DNA of 64,000 nucleotides, from contig NC_079324.1 of assembly GCF_029931775.1 (NCBI RefSeq), positions 61,387,268-61,451,267 of the forward strand, read 5' to 3'. Within the stretch, counting starts at the first letter, position 1, and each line of letters begins with the position of its first letter. The notes below the pieces were generated by a model. The model saw nothing but the letters and a program-made list of their open reading frames with translations, was not told where the DNA came from and did no database searches. This DNA is from Euleptes europaea (taxonomy: Eukaryota; Chordata; Lepidosauria; Squamata; Sphaerodactylidae). A program made the translations under genes and the position numbers. This document shows, in pieces, positions 21,314 through 54,915 of the stretch.

Positions 21314-22168
21314 TAAGGTTGCCAGGTCCCTCTTCGCCACCGGCAGGAGGTTTTTGGGGCAGAGCCTGAGGAGGGTGGGGTTTGGGGAGGGACTTCAATG
21401 CCATAGAGTCCAATAGCCAAAGCGGCCATTTTCTCCAGGCTGGAGATCAGTTGTAACAGCAGGAGATCTCCAGCTACTACCTGGAGATTGAGCAAACCAA
21501 AATCAACACCTCTGCACTAATATCAAGGATAAGGAAAGTAGTGCAGGAATCTTAGGCTATAATTACTACAACACAAATGAGTGAAACATCAAAGTGTAAT
21601 CAATGCATACAATAGTGGAAAGGGACAAACATATACAATGGTATTTCAATAGTCCACAAAGGTATGTATAAATGTGTTTTTTTCAATAGTCCATAAGGGT
21701 ACATAGATCCAATAAGATTCCAATAGCTGGTCACAAGAACTCAGCAGATGTGTAAAAGACTATTATGAAAGGAAGACGATTGTTTCATTCTTCATCAGTT
21801 CCATTCAATTCATGCAGTTCAAAAGGTATACACAAGGTTCAAAAATTCATTTCTTCCCCTTAGGGATAAATCTTATAACTATATCCATTGGCAAATGTAA
21901 TAGTCCATATGACTTAAAATCTATAGAGGATATAGTTGGAATAAACAGAAGTCATTGCAAATGTAACAGTTCCACAAGGGATACACAAAGTGAACCTCTT
22001 CGCCACCGGCAGGAGGTTTTTGGGGCAGAGCCTGAGGAGGGTGGGGTTTGGGGAGGGACTTCAATGCCATAGAGTCCAATAGCCAAAGCGGCCATTTTCT
22101 CCAGGCTGGAGATCAGTTGTAACAGCAGGAGATCTCCAGCTACTACCTGGAGATTGGCAACCCTATCC
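21314..22168 (-). mobile_element. hAT-like element split by a 504-bp insert with 162-bp flanking duplication
   Basis: The left end, AAGGTTGCCAGGTCCCTCTT, starts at 21315. The sequence from 21329 to 21490 is repeated base for base at 21995-22156, after which the right end GGCAACCCTA completes the element. Between lie 504 bp of AT-rich repeat (21491-21994) with short motifs such as AGTCCACAAAGGTATGT. Both copies of the 162 bp share the same internal deletion, so they come from one element. Confidence 0.75.
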
Positions 22169-22178
22169 AAGAGGGGTA

Positions 22179-22458
22179 GGGTTGCCAGCTCTGGGTTGGG
22201 AAACACCTGGAGATTTTTGGGGCGGAGCCTGAGCAGGACGGCGTTTGGAGAGGGACTAGGGTTGCTAGGGCTCTCTTCGCCACCTGCAGGAGGTTTTTGG
22301 GGCAGAGCCTGAGGAGGGTGGGGTTTGGGGAGGGGCTTCAATACCATAGAGTCCAATAGCCAAAGCAGCCATTTTCTCCAGGTGAACTGATCTCTGTTGG
22401 CCGGATATCAGTTGTAATAGCAGATCTCCAGCTAGTACCTGGAGGTTGGCAACCCTAG
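22179..22458. mobile_element. Two abutting hAT-like elements
   Basis: A truncated variant (22179-22256, + sense, TAGGGTTGCCAGCTCTGGGT) is followed directly by a complete main-family copy in reverse (22257-22458, ending GTTGGCAACCCTAG). Confidence 0.65.
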
Positions 22459-22654
22459 ACTACAGAAATCTGAAAACAAATCTAAAAGCGAGGTGCAACA
22501 AACCTGAACCCAAGCATATAAACAGGATAAGTAAAATGGTGTAGAAACTACAAAGTCCGGAGGATACAGTAGCGTAGGCCACAGTCCCTATCCTCTTACC
22601 AATGCAACTCTCTGGATCATTTCATGATGGACAGTCCTATTTGTCACAATGGGT

Positions 22655-22850
22655 AGCCGTGTTAGTCTGTCTGTAGCAGTAGAAAAGAGTAGGAGTCCAG
22701 TAGCACCTTAAAGACTAACACAATTTCTGGCAGGGTAGGAGCTTTCATGAGTTATCTGAAGAAGTGATCCGTCACTCATGAAAGCTCATGCCCTGCCAGA
22801 AATTGTGTTAGTCTTTAAGGTGCTACTGGACTCCTACTCTTTTCTAGTCC
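22655..22850. repeat. Fold-back repeat with long inverted arms
   Basis: Starts GGTAGCCGTGTTAGTCTGTC. The arm AGGAGTCCAGTAGCACCTTA...GCTTTCATGAGT is answered by ACTCATGAAAGCTCATGCCC...TACTGGACTCCTACTC. The arms are about 75 bp with a spacer near 22750-22772. Confidence 0.75.
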
Positions 22851-22857
22851 TGTTTGT

Positions 22858-24190
22858 ATGTGTTGTGTGTGTGTTAAGTGCTGTCAAGTCGCTTCCGACT
22901 CATGGTGACCTGGTGAATCAATGCCCTCCAAAACGTCCTATCTTTGACAGCCTTGCTCAGATCTTGCAGGCTTCTTTAAGAGTCAACCCATCTCTTGTTG
23001 TGTGTGTGTGTTAAGTGCCGTCAAGTCGCTTCCGACTCATGGGGACCCTATGAATGAAAGTCCTCCAAAATGTCCTATCTTTGACAGCCTTGCTCAGATC
23101 TTGCAAATTGAAGGCTGTGGCTTCCTTTATTGAGTCAATCCATCTCTTGTTGGGTCTTCCTCTTTTCCTGCTGCCCTCAACTTTTCCTATCATGACGGTC
23201 TTTTCCAGTGACTCTTGTCGTCTCATGACGTGACCAAAATACGACAGCCTCAGTTTAGTCATTTTAGCTTCTAGGGTCAGTTCAGGCTTGATTTCATCTA
23301 TAACCCACTGATTTGTTTTTTTGGCCGTCCACGGTATCCGTAACGCTCTCCTCCAACACCACATTTCAAAGGAATCTATTTTCTTCCTATCAGCTTTCTT
23401 CACTGTCCAGCTTTCACACCCATACATAGTAATAGGGAATATGATGGCATGAATTAATCTAGTCTTGGTGGCCAGAGTCACATCCTTACACTTCAAAATC
23501 TGTTCTAGCTCCTTCATAGCTGCCCTTCCCAGTCTCAATCTCCTTCTAATTTCTTGGCTGCAGTCTCCCTTTTGGTTGATGGTGGAGCCAAGGAATAGAA
23601 AGTCTTGAACAATTTAAATTTCCTCGTTGTCAACCTTAAAGTTGGGTAATTCTCCTATAGTCATTACTTTTGTTTTCTTGATGTTCAGCTGTAGTCCTGC
23701 TTTGGCACTTTCTCTTTTAACTTTCAGCAATAGTTGTTTCAAAACTTCACTATTTTCTGCCAATAATGTAGTGTCATCAGCATATCTCAAATTATTAATG
23801 TTCCTCCCTCCAATTTTCACTCCATCTTCATCTAAATCTAATCCAGCTTTCCTAATTATATGTTCTGCAAATAGATTGAAGAGATAGGGAGATAAAATAC
23901 ATCCTTGTCTGACACCTTTGCCAATTGGAAACCATTCCGTTTTTTCCTGCTGCCCTCAACTTTTCCCAGCATGACTGTCTTTTCTAGCGACTCTTGCCTT
24001 CTCATAATGTGACCAAAATACGATCATTTTAGCTTCTAGTGTGTGTGTGAAGTACTGTCAAGTCGCTTCTGATGGCACTTTCACACAGGCCAAATAGTGC
24101 ACTTTCAATCCACTTGGGCTGTGTGAAAGTGAGTCAGCGTCCTCCAAAAAACGTCCTATCCTTAACAGCTCTGCTCAGGTCTTGCAAACC
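22858..24190 (-). mobile_element. Nest of Bov-B (RTE) LINE fragments
   Basis: The main copy is 22996-23940. On the minus strand it encodes GCESWTVKKADRKKIDSFEM, YFGHVMRRQESLEKTV and, at the end, TFIHRVPMSRKRLDGT, diagnostic of the Bov-B ORF2 end; YADDTTLLAE (near 23760) is the RT motif. It is 5'-truncated at about 23940. A shorter 3' end (22858-22995) precedes it, and further fragments lie at 23941-24070 and 24125-24190. The tail has the (TG)n tract and GTCAAGTCGCTTCCGACTCA. It stops about 50 bp short of the BCL7A CpG island. Confidence 0.85.
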
Positions 24191-24244
24191 GAGGGCTGGA
24201 CTTGATGGGCCTGGGCCTGATCCAGCAGGGCCTTTCTTGTTTTG

Positions 24245-47909
<23,665 letters not shown>

Positions 47910-49265
47910 ACGCTAGATTTTTTTTCCCCTGGCCAGTTTTTACATAAGGTACATCAGTGGGCTAAATTATAGAACAACCATACTTAAGTATCTTGTCTCA
48001 GAGGAAGACAGAACTCCTACAAACTTTTCAAGTTACCAAGCAAAAATCCAAGAAAACCAAGCAAAGGCTTCAGACACTGAACTTTCTTTCCTGTGAAATG
48101 AAATGTTGAGAATTTTAAGTTACTGTCTCTGAAATGGTTGGAGTGAACAACTCAGGAGGGGTCTACGCACTGTTTCTAACGTCAGAATTACAATTAAGTT
48201 GCTGCTGTATTTTTTCCATTTTTCTATTTAACATTTTAAGATATTTAAGGATGGTACAGGTCAGGTATTATCTATTCATGTGAAGTTCATTGTTCTGGTT
48301 TGATGTCTGCTCTTCTTTTTCTTTTTTTTGTGCCTTGTGTTCCAAAACGAGCCAGTGCTAATTTTTTTAACGTGAGTTTTCTCACCCCCCCTACCCCCAT
48401 CTCTTGCAAAGTGGCCTATGTTTCTACAATGCCATATATGAAGCTTTAGGTGTGTTTCCCCCCCCCCCCTTCAATTTTATACCCTGGTGCTTACTGTTCT
48501 AACATGGAGATATTGTGAGAGAAATCAGGAGGCTATTTTCACTGTTGGGAGTCTAGAGACAAAACCATGTGGTTCGCACAGCAAAGGTTTTTTTAAGTAC
48601 AGCTTTTGAGCTGCTGTAAAATTTCTCCTACACAGTCACTGTGGACACATGTGAGAGCTGTGCATAAATACAGCTTGCGTAGAAGACATTCCTGGTGGTT
48701 TCCATCCTCTAGCTGTATTAATAGTCTCTTGAAACAAACCGGTTTATTCAAATGAATGTGTTTTGCTGTTTAAATTAGCACTGATTTGGGTAAGTATTGA
48801 AGCAAATTATGAATTTTAAGAGCTAGCTCTTAATAGCGGTTTCTGAACCTCTTAAAGATTCCTCTATAAATACAGGTTTGCACAATATACATAACTGATT
48901 TTTTTCCTCTTGAATTGTGTATCTGCTTGAAAAATGTGGGTGACGACTGATTAAATGGCAGTCAGTGTGGACACTAACACCCATGTTTAATTAGATTTTT
49001 TTTACGAAAATGTGTTGGCTGATCTATGAAATAGACAAATATATTTTTGAAATTTAAAAACATTGTAATTATGTAGTTTTAATTGATCAGCGCAGTCCAT
49101 CACTCGGAAGCCACTGTTGAAAAGTCGTCGTGCCCTGGTAGCTCCTGTCCGTAGATGCAGCTTGTGGTTCTGTTTTGTGTTTTTTACAGATTTTCAAGGA
49201 AGTAGACACGTGTTTTGATTTCAAAGCTGAATCCTGTACTTAATAAATAAAAAATATATATAAAT
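47910..49265 (+). terminator. BCL7A: BCL7A 3' UTR with poly(A) signals
   Basis: About 1.35 kb of AT-rich sequence with no recognised repeat follows the stop. Overlapping AATAAA hexamers lie at 49242-49251. The absence of repeats across this stretch fits a constrained 3' UTR. It could end later; further signals occur near 49470. Confidence 0.7.
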
Positions 49266-50860
49266 AGCACTAAAATACCTCAAATTTTTCATTAGTTAGA
49301 AACATGTATTGGCATTTACTGACACGCTTAGTGAAACTGGCTTAATTCCTCTGTGACTTTTCCTCAGAAGTATGGTGTCGTTCACAAAGACTTGGTGCTG
49401 CTGGATCAACCTTTTTTCCCCAGGAGGGCTTCCTTACTGATGTGTGGACTGAGCCCTACAACTGAGCTCCTAAAATAAATGAAAGTTGCAGAGCAGTGGG
49501 TTTTAATGGATGGCACCATCTTCTTGCTATTCTGTAGCTCAACAAAAACAAACAAACCACCCTAGCAGAATCACAGCATTTAGTGGCTTCACTTTGTAAG
49601 TAGCAACACTTAATTTGTAGCTCGTTCAGAGTTATAGCTATTGAGATCATCTCTCTACAACAGGCAGTTGAGAAAAAGTGGATAGTTAGATTCCTTTAAC
49701 CCCTTAGCGTCAGCCTGTACCCTTTTGACATGAGGGGAGAGAATCTTAACATTATCTAGTATGCAGAAATTCAAAATTGTGTACAAGACTGTTACTAGTC
49801 TTTCTTTGAAGTGCCTGACAACACTGATAGGCCATTTGGATGTGCAGTTAGATAATGATTTTTAAAGCTTGGAAATTATCGTAGGTGAGATCCAGCGAGG
49901 AAAGGATCTACAATACTTGAGGCTTGGCACCGGATCCAGCTTCTTGGTATAGAGCCATCTTTACTTAGAATAATCGGTTTTATGAACTTTTTGTCGGGGC
50001 AGGGGGGTTATTGAAATGCGGAGGGGAGGGGTTGCTGAAATCTTGCATCCAGGTGACTGTCAGTGGTCATGCTGATAATGGATGCAGGCCACGAAGCACT
50101 TCTGCTCATGTCACGAGACATCATGGAGCAGCCGTGCTTGGTGCATAGCACCCGTGTTTTTAGAAATAGTGCAGATGTCAATAAGTGCTTCCTTATCTAC
50201 AAGCTGAGCGTTTGGACCTCTCAAATACTAAAACCTAGACATAAGCTAGCAAGGTAACAGATCTTTGTGGGGGGGCGGCGAGGGAGGAAGCCTTCCAAAT
50301 GAGCTATTTACTCAGCCAAACACTTAAAGTAGAATTGTTAATTGAAGGTGTTTTTCTTTTTTGCTTGGGGAAAGTAGTTATTAAACATTCCAAAAAGTGC
50401 TGGCACTTAACAAAATAGCATCCACCAGTCAGTGAGGCAGCATAAAATTATTGGCTTTGAGTCGCTTCATACAGAAAGGTCGTCATATTTTGGAATGTTC
50501 TTTCTATCTAAAGGCCTGCTAGAAGGTGTAAAGAATTTTGTGGGTTTAAAAAAAAAAACCTAATCGTTTTCCATCTTAATGATTTTGTGTGTGTTGTACA
50601 GCAGTATAATTTTTTTCATTTATTTATTCCATCAGTAGCTATGGTTTGTACAATGTACAATGGTTTCATTTATAAAAATTAAAAATCACAACACAAATAC
50701 TGTGTGAATAATATTTTTTCATTTAATTAATCAAAGTGTGTGTGACTATAAAACTTGTAGAAATGGAAGAATCTTACAAGATACCTAGTAGAACATAAGA
50801 GCCCGGCTGAGTCAGGACAGCCATTCACCTTAAAACAGTAAACATTTATTCCAGTATGAG
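49266..50860. other. Intergenic, BCL7A to MLXIP, no feature recognised
   Basis: AT-rich sequence with an A9 run and T-runs near 50550-50610. No exon and no clear repeat were seen. Confidence 0.5.
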
Positions 50861-50869
50861 TATTCAATC

Positions 50870-52170
50870 TCATCTCTCGTTTTATTGCATTAGCTCAAAG
50901 CCATGGCCACAACAAGGCAATCACAATATCACATAAAATCCATAAAATATTCAGTAATTAAAATACATGAGAAGTGTTTAAAGCATAAACCTTGATAGCT
51001 AAAGGAAACAGAATTAACAATAACTTACTATTCCTATAGTAATAAGAAGTGATCTGGCGTAAAGTTAGTGAACTATTATTCATCAGCCAAACTTGCATCA
51101 GAGGGTTTTGACCGTATCTTTATAACCAGGGCCACAGACGTTGCCAATTGTAGCGTTACACATTTATCTCTGTCTGCAAGTAATATCTCCAGTTTGCTCT
51201 GGTCCAACCTCCCTGAGCATCAGGATAAAATATTTCTAAGATATCTTTCAGTCTACTGCAAATCTCAGGCACCAAAGAATCACATTAGCCAGGTCCTCAA
51301 TGGATCTATGGTTGCATGAGCAGACTAGTTAATTATATGGGGTCTCATAATGACCTCTTAACAGTGCTAATTGTAAAGTATCCAGACGTGCCTTAGTAAA
51401 GGACTTTCTATGCTCAAAATTGGATAAATCAGTAAAATAGGACACAAAGGTTAAAGGGGGGGTCTGCTTTGGGGAGGGGCTGTGGTTTAGTGGTAGAGCA
51501 TCTGCTTGGCATGCAGAAGGTCCCATGTTCAATCCCCAGCCTCTCCAGTTAAAGGGACCAGGCAGGTAGGTGATGAGAAAGACCTCTGACTGAGACCCTG
51601 GAGAGCCACTACTGGTCTGAGTAGATAATACTGACTTTGATGGACCCACGGGTGAGGCAGTTCTCGGAGTACCTGGTAATTCAGTATCCACTCAGGCATT
51701 TCTATCAAAAACTTTTGCTTTATAAATTTTTAACTGCAGAGAAACCAAGCACATCCTTAAATATTCCTGAGAGTCCAGGTTTGGCCACTATGTTCAGTAT
51801 ATGACTTTGCCATGAATTAGATTTCATCTCATCATAAGCCAAGGTTAAGAGAACTTTCATTCATAGGGTCGCCATGAGTCGGAAGCGACTTGACAGCACT
51901 TCACACATACGTGACCAACTTGCATATGGAGTACAAGTAGAGTATTGTCAGCATAAAGGAGTACTGAAATGGCCTTCCCACCAATCCCGACTGGGAAAAA
52001 TTGTGACCCTGACAGATGTTCGACAATATTGTTTATATATAGACTGACAAGCAGAGGGGCCAAGATACAACCCTGGCACACTCCTTTTGAAGTTACAAGT
52101 GGGCTGGACAACTGGCCATGAATACCCAGTTTGACCGTTAGGGTGGTGGTAGTAAGGAAGCCTTAAATAC
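50870..52170 (-). mobile_element. LINE of uncertain clade, with two nested insertions
   Basis: On the minus strand 51857-52111 encodes GVCQGCILAPLLVSLYINNI and ISVLLYADNTLLV, an RT fragment with YADN in place of YADD. The same unit seems to run on to about 50870. It is interrupted by a tRNA-SINE (51471-51660) and by a Bov-B-type tail (about 51850-51910, GGGTCGCCATGAGTCGGAAG). Confidence 0.55.
51471..51660 (+). repeat. tRNA-derived SINE
   Basis: GGGGAGGGGCTGTGGTTTAG, GAGCATCTGCTTGGCATGC, GTTCAATCCCCAGC, CCTGGAGAGCCACTACTGG, ending near GATGGACCCACGGG. Confidence 0.75.
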
Positions 52171-52197
52171 ACTTTAGTAAACTACTACCAATATTCA

Positions 52198-52396
52198 CAG
52201 CGGGTAGCCGTGTTAGTCTGTTTGCAGTAGTCCAAAAGGGCAAGAGTCCAGTAGCACCTTAAAGACTAACAAAAATATTTTCTGGTAGGGTATGAGCTTT
52301 CGTGAGCCACAGGCTCACGAAAGCTCATACCCTACCAGAAAATATTTTTGTTAGTCTTTAAGGTGCTACTGGACTCTTGCCCTTTTGGACTACCAA
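52198..52396. repeat. Fold-back repeat containing an 82-bp perfect palindrome
   Basis: The arms 52227-52308 and 52312-52393 are exact reverse complements separated by ACA. The outer left part has GGGTAGCCGTGTTAGTCTG. ACTACCAATATTCA occurs on both sides, consistent with a target duplication. Confidence 0.9.
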
Positions 52397-52439
52397 TATT
52401 CAGATTGCTTCATTTACCCCAAAGATGCCCTCTTGAGAT

Positions 52440-52655
52440 AGAACCAGAAGAGGAGTTGGTTTTTCTGTGCCGGCTTTCTCTGCCACTTATGGAAGAGCCA
52501 AACCGGCTTACAATCCCCTTCCCCACCACAGACCCCCTGTGAGGCAGGCGGGGCTGAGAGAACCGTGACTAGCCCAAGGTCACCCGGCTGGCTGCGTGTG
52601 GAGGAGCGGGGAATCGAGCCCGGTCCTCCAGGTCAGACTCCGCCACGCAGGCTCT
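52440..52655 (-). repeat. tRNA-derived SINE at the edge of the MLXIP CpG island
   Basis: The reverse of the 7822 type: AGAAGAGGAGTTGGTTTTTC start, CTAGCCCAAGGTCACCCGGC, GGAATCGAGCCCGG (box B complement), ending in CGCCACGCAGGCTC. It lies about 265 bp upstream of the start codon. Confidence 0.7.
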
Positions 52656-52918
52656 GAATCGACCCCGCGCAGCAAATAGCCTAGGCCGCGCGGGCTCCCA
52701 GGCAAGGCCGCGTTTTGAGCCTCCCACCGACCCGTAAAGAGGGCCGGCCCCGCGCTCGCCCTCCCTCCGGGGCCTGCCGCCGCCTCCTCCTCCACGAGGC
52801 CTCCTCTGCGCAGGCGCGGCCCGGCCCCCTCCCCCTCCCCCTCAGCAGCGCGGGGCGTGGCGCGGGCCGCAGAGTCGCGGGAAGCGGCGGCGGCGGCGGG
52901 GCGCGTCTGGCTTCCCCC
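52640..52918 (+). promoter_or_regulatory. MLXIP: CpG island and 5' region of MLXIP
   Basis: GC- and CpG-dense sequence starts right after a tRNA-derived SINE and runs through exon 1. It contains an NRF1-like TGCGCAGGCGCGG at 52807-52819 and GC-rich boxes. There is no TATA box. The transcription start is not determinable here. Confidence 0.7.
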
Positions 52919-53448
52919 ATGGCGGCCGACGTCTTCATGCGGCCCGGCCGGTTGGCGGGGTCCCGGGCGCTGCCCGTGCCGCCCATCTCCCCCCGGGCCG
53001 GGCCTGACGAGGACTCTTCGTCGGACGACACCGAGGAGGAGGAGGAGGAGGGGGACGAGGCCAGCTGCCCGGCGGCGGCGGGAGGGCGCGGGCGGGCCGG
53101 GCCCGAGGGCCGCGGGGCCGCTGGCGGCGGGCGGCTACACGGCGGCGGGTCGGGCGGGCGCCCGGCGCGGCGGGCGGCGCAGATCATCCACTCGGGCCAC
53201 TTCATGGTGTCGTCGCCTCACAGCGAGCACCCGCCCAAGAAGGGCTACGACTTCGACACCGTCAACGAGCAGACCTGCCAGACCTACCGCTTCGGGGCGG
53301 CGGCGGCCGAGCGGGCCGGAGGGGCGGGCCGGGGCGAGGGGGGCGGCGGCGGCGGAGGAGGAGGCGGCGGCGGAGGAAGAGGAGGGGGCCGCCTCAGCAT
53401 CGACGCCTCCCTCACCAAGCTCTTCGAGTGCATGACCCTGGCCTATAG
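52919..53448 (+). CDS. MLXIP: MLXIP (MondoA) coding exon 1
   Basis: MLXIP is a bHLH-leucine-zipper transcription factor that pairs with MLX and responds to glucose-6-phosphate; it shuttles between cytoplasm or mitochondria and nucleus (family knowledge). The ATG sits in the context CCCCCATGG. Residues 1-7 MAADVFM match the human start as I recall it. Residues 30-48 are an acidic cluster. Residues 88-125 hold the Mondo conserved region (QIIHSGHFMVSSPHSEHPPK and GYDFDTVNEQTCQTY), and residues 159-176 LSIDASLTKLFECMTLAY. Between them lies an Ala/Gly insert (about residues 127-158), where human has about six residues. The exon ends with two bases of a split codon at donor GTGAGG (53449). Everything downstream of this exon lies to the right of the window. 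Confidence 0.95.
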
Positions 53449-53544
53449 GTGAGGGGGGGGGGGCTTGGCACGGGGGGGGGTCTCTGTGAGCAAGGAGTGG
53501 GGGCTGGGGGATATGGGGGTCGCCCGTAGCCCCCCCTCTCTCTG

Positions 53545-54115
53545 AGGAGGGGGCTGGAGCAACTGCCCCTCTGAGGAGCGGTGACAAGGCTTGGGGCTGT
53601 CTTATCTCGGGAAGAAGGCGGCTGAGGGGAGACACGATGGAGGCCCGTGAAGTTATGCCTGCTGTGGAGAGAGCGGGCAGGGTCGGGAGGAGCTTTTCTT
53701 CCCCTCTCCCATCATGCCAGAACGCGGGGTCATCGGCTGAATCTGGAGGGGGAGAGGTTCAAAACTGATAAAAGGAAGTCTTTTCTTCTCACAAGGCATA
53801 GTTAAACCGTGGAACTCCCTGCCCCAGGATGTGGGGATGGCTGCCAACTTGGAAGGCTTTAAGAGGGGGGTGGACATTTACTTGGAGGAGAGAGCTATCC
53901 ATGGATACTAGTCGTGATGCATATCTGTTCTCTCCAGGATCAGAGGAGCAAGCCGAATATATTAGGTGCTTGGGAACACAGGCAGGATGGTGCTGCTGCG
54001 CTCGTCTTGTTTGGGGGCTTCCTGGAGGCCCCTGGTTGGCCACTGTGGGAACAGACTGCTGGACTTGATGGGCCTGGGTCTGATCCAGCAGGGCTTTTCT
54101 TATGTTCTTATGACA
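53545..54115 (+). mobile_element. CR1-clade LINE 3' part, 95 bp after MLXIP exon 1
   Basis: GGGCTGGAGCAACTGCCCCT and GGGGAGACACGATGGAGGCC are the ORF2 end; the tail is GGACTTGATGGGCCTGGGTC to TTATGTTCTTATG. It has many G/C changes against its relatives, possibly from its CpG-rich setting. Confidence 0.8.
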
Positions 54116-54292
54116 TGGGTGACAATGGAGGGGGGCTGTGGGACAGTGGGGTGTGGGGGGAGGCTTCAGGCAGGGTGGTCTTTGGAAGTGGCTTCCTTTC
54201 CCATGAGGTGCTTGAGTCTGGCCCGGAGGGGCGTAATCCTAAAACGGTTTACTCAGAATTAAAGTCTCATGTTATTCCACAGGGTGCATTCC

Positions 54293-54915
54293 CCTGACCT
54301 GGAGACCCCAGGCTAGCCGGGTCTAATTCGATCTATGAAGCTAAGCAGGGTCTGCTATGCAGAGGCAGGGTTGCTATGCAGAGGCAGGCAAATGGCAAAC
54401 CACCTCCGTTCATCTCTTAAACCTTGACCTGGATGGCCTGGGCTAGCCCAATCTCCTCTGATCTCGGAAGCTAAGTTTAGTACTTGGATTTAGTACTTGG
54501 ATGGAAGACCACCAAGGAAGTCCAGGGTCTCTGCGCAGAGGCAGGCAATGGCAAACCACCTCTGTTTGTCTTTGCCCTGACCTGGATGGGCCAGGGTAGC
54601 CAGAAACTGAGCTGGGTCAGCTTTGGTTTAGTACTTGGATGGGAGACCAGCAAGGAAGTCCAGGGTTGCTATGCAGAGGCAGGTGATGGCAAAACACCTC
54701 TGTTTGTCTATGCCCTGACCTGGATGGCCCAGGCAAGCCGGATCTTGTCAGATCTTGGAAACTAGGCTGGGTTAGCCCTGGTTTAGTACTTGGATAGGAG
54801 ACCACCAAGGAAGTCCAGGGTTGCTGTGCAGAGGCAGGCGATGGCAAAACACCTCTGTTTATCTCTTGCCTTAAAACCACATGCAGCTGTGACTTGACGG
54901 CATTTTCCATCATTC
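54293..54915 (+). repeat. Tandem array of four 5S-derived SINE heads
   Basis: Units start at about 54293, 54422, 54574 and 54712 (CCTGACCTGG each time). Units 2-4 each hold 5S-like GTACTTGGATGG-type box C followed by GGCAAACCACCTCTG-type sequence (unit 1 lacks box C). One Bov-B-like end (CAGCTGTGACTTGACGGCA) closes the array. Unit 2 has a 13-bp internal duplication (TTTAGTACTTGGA). Confidence 0.8.

Noticed and set aside
53135-53635. Minus-strand open frame of 166 codons over MLXIP exon 1
   Set aside because: It is the antisense shadow of a GC-rich coding exon, with Pro/Ala/Ser low complexity.
54293-54915. Genuine 5S rRNA genes
   Set aside because: The units lack a full 5S sequence and terminator, are diverged, and end in a Bov-B-like tail, so they are SINE-derived.
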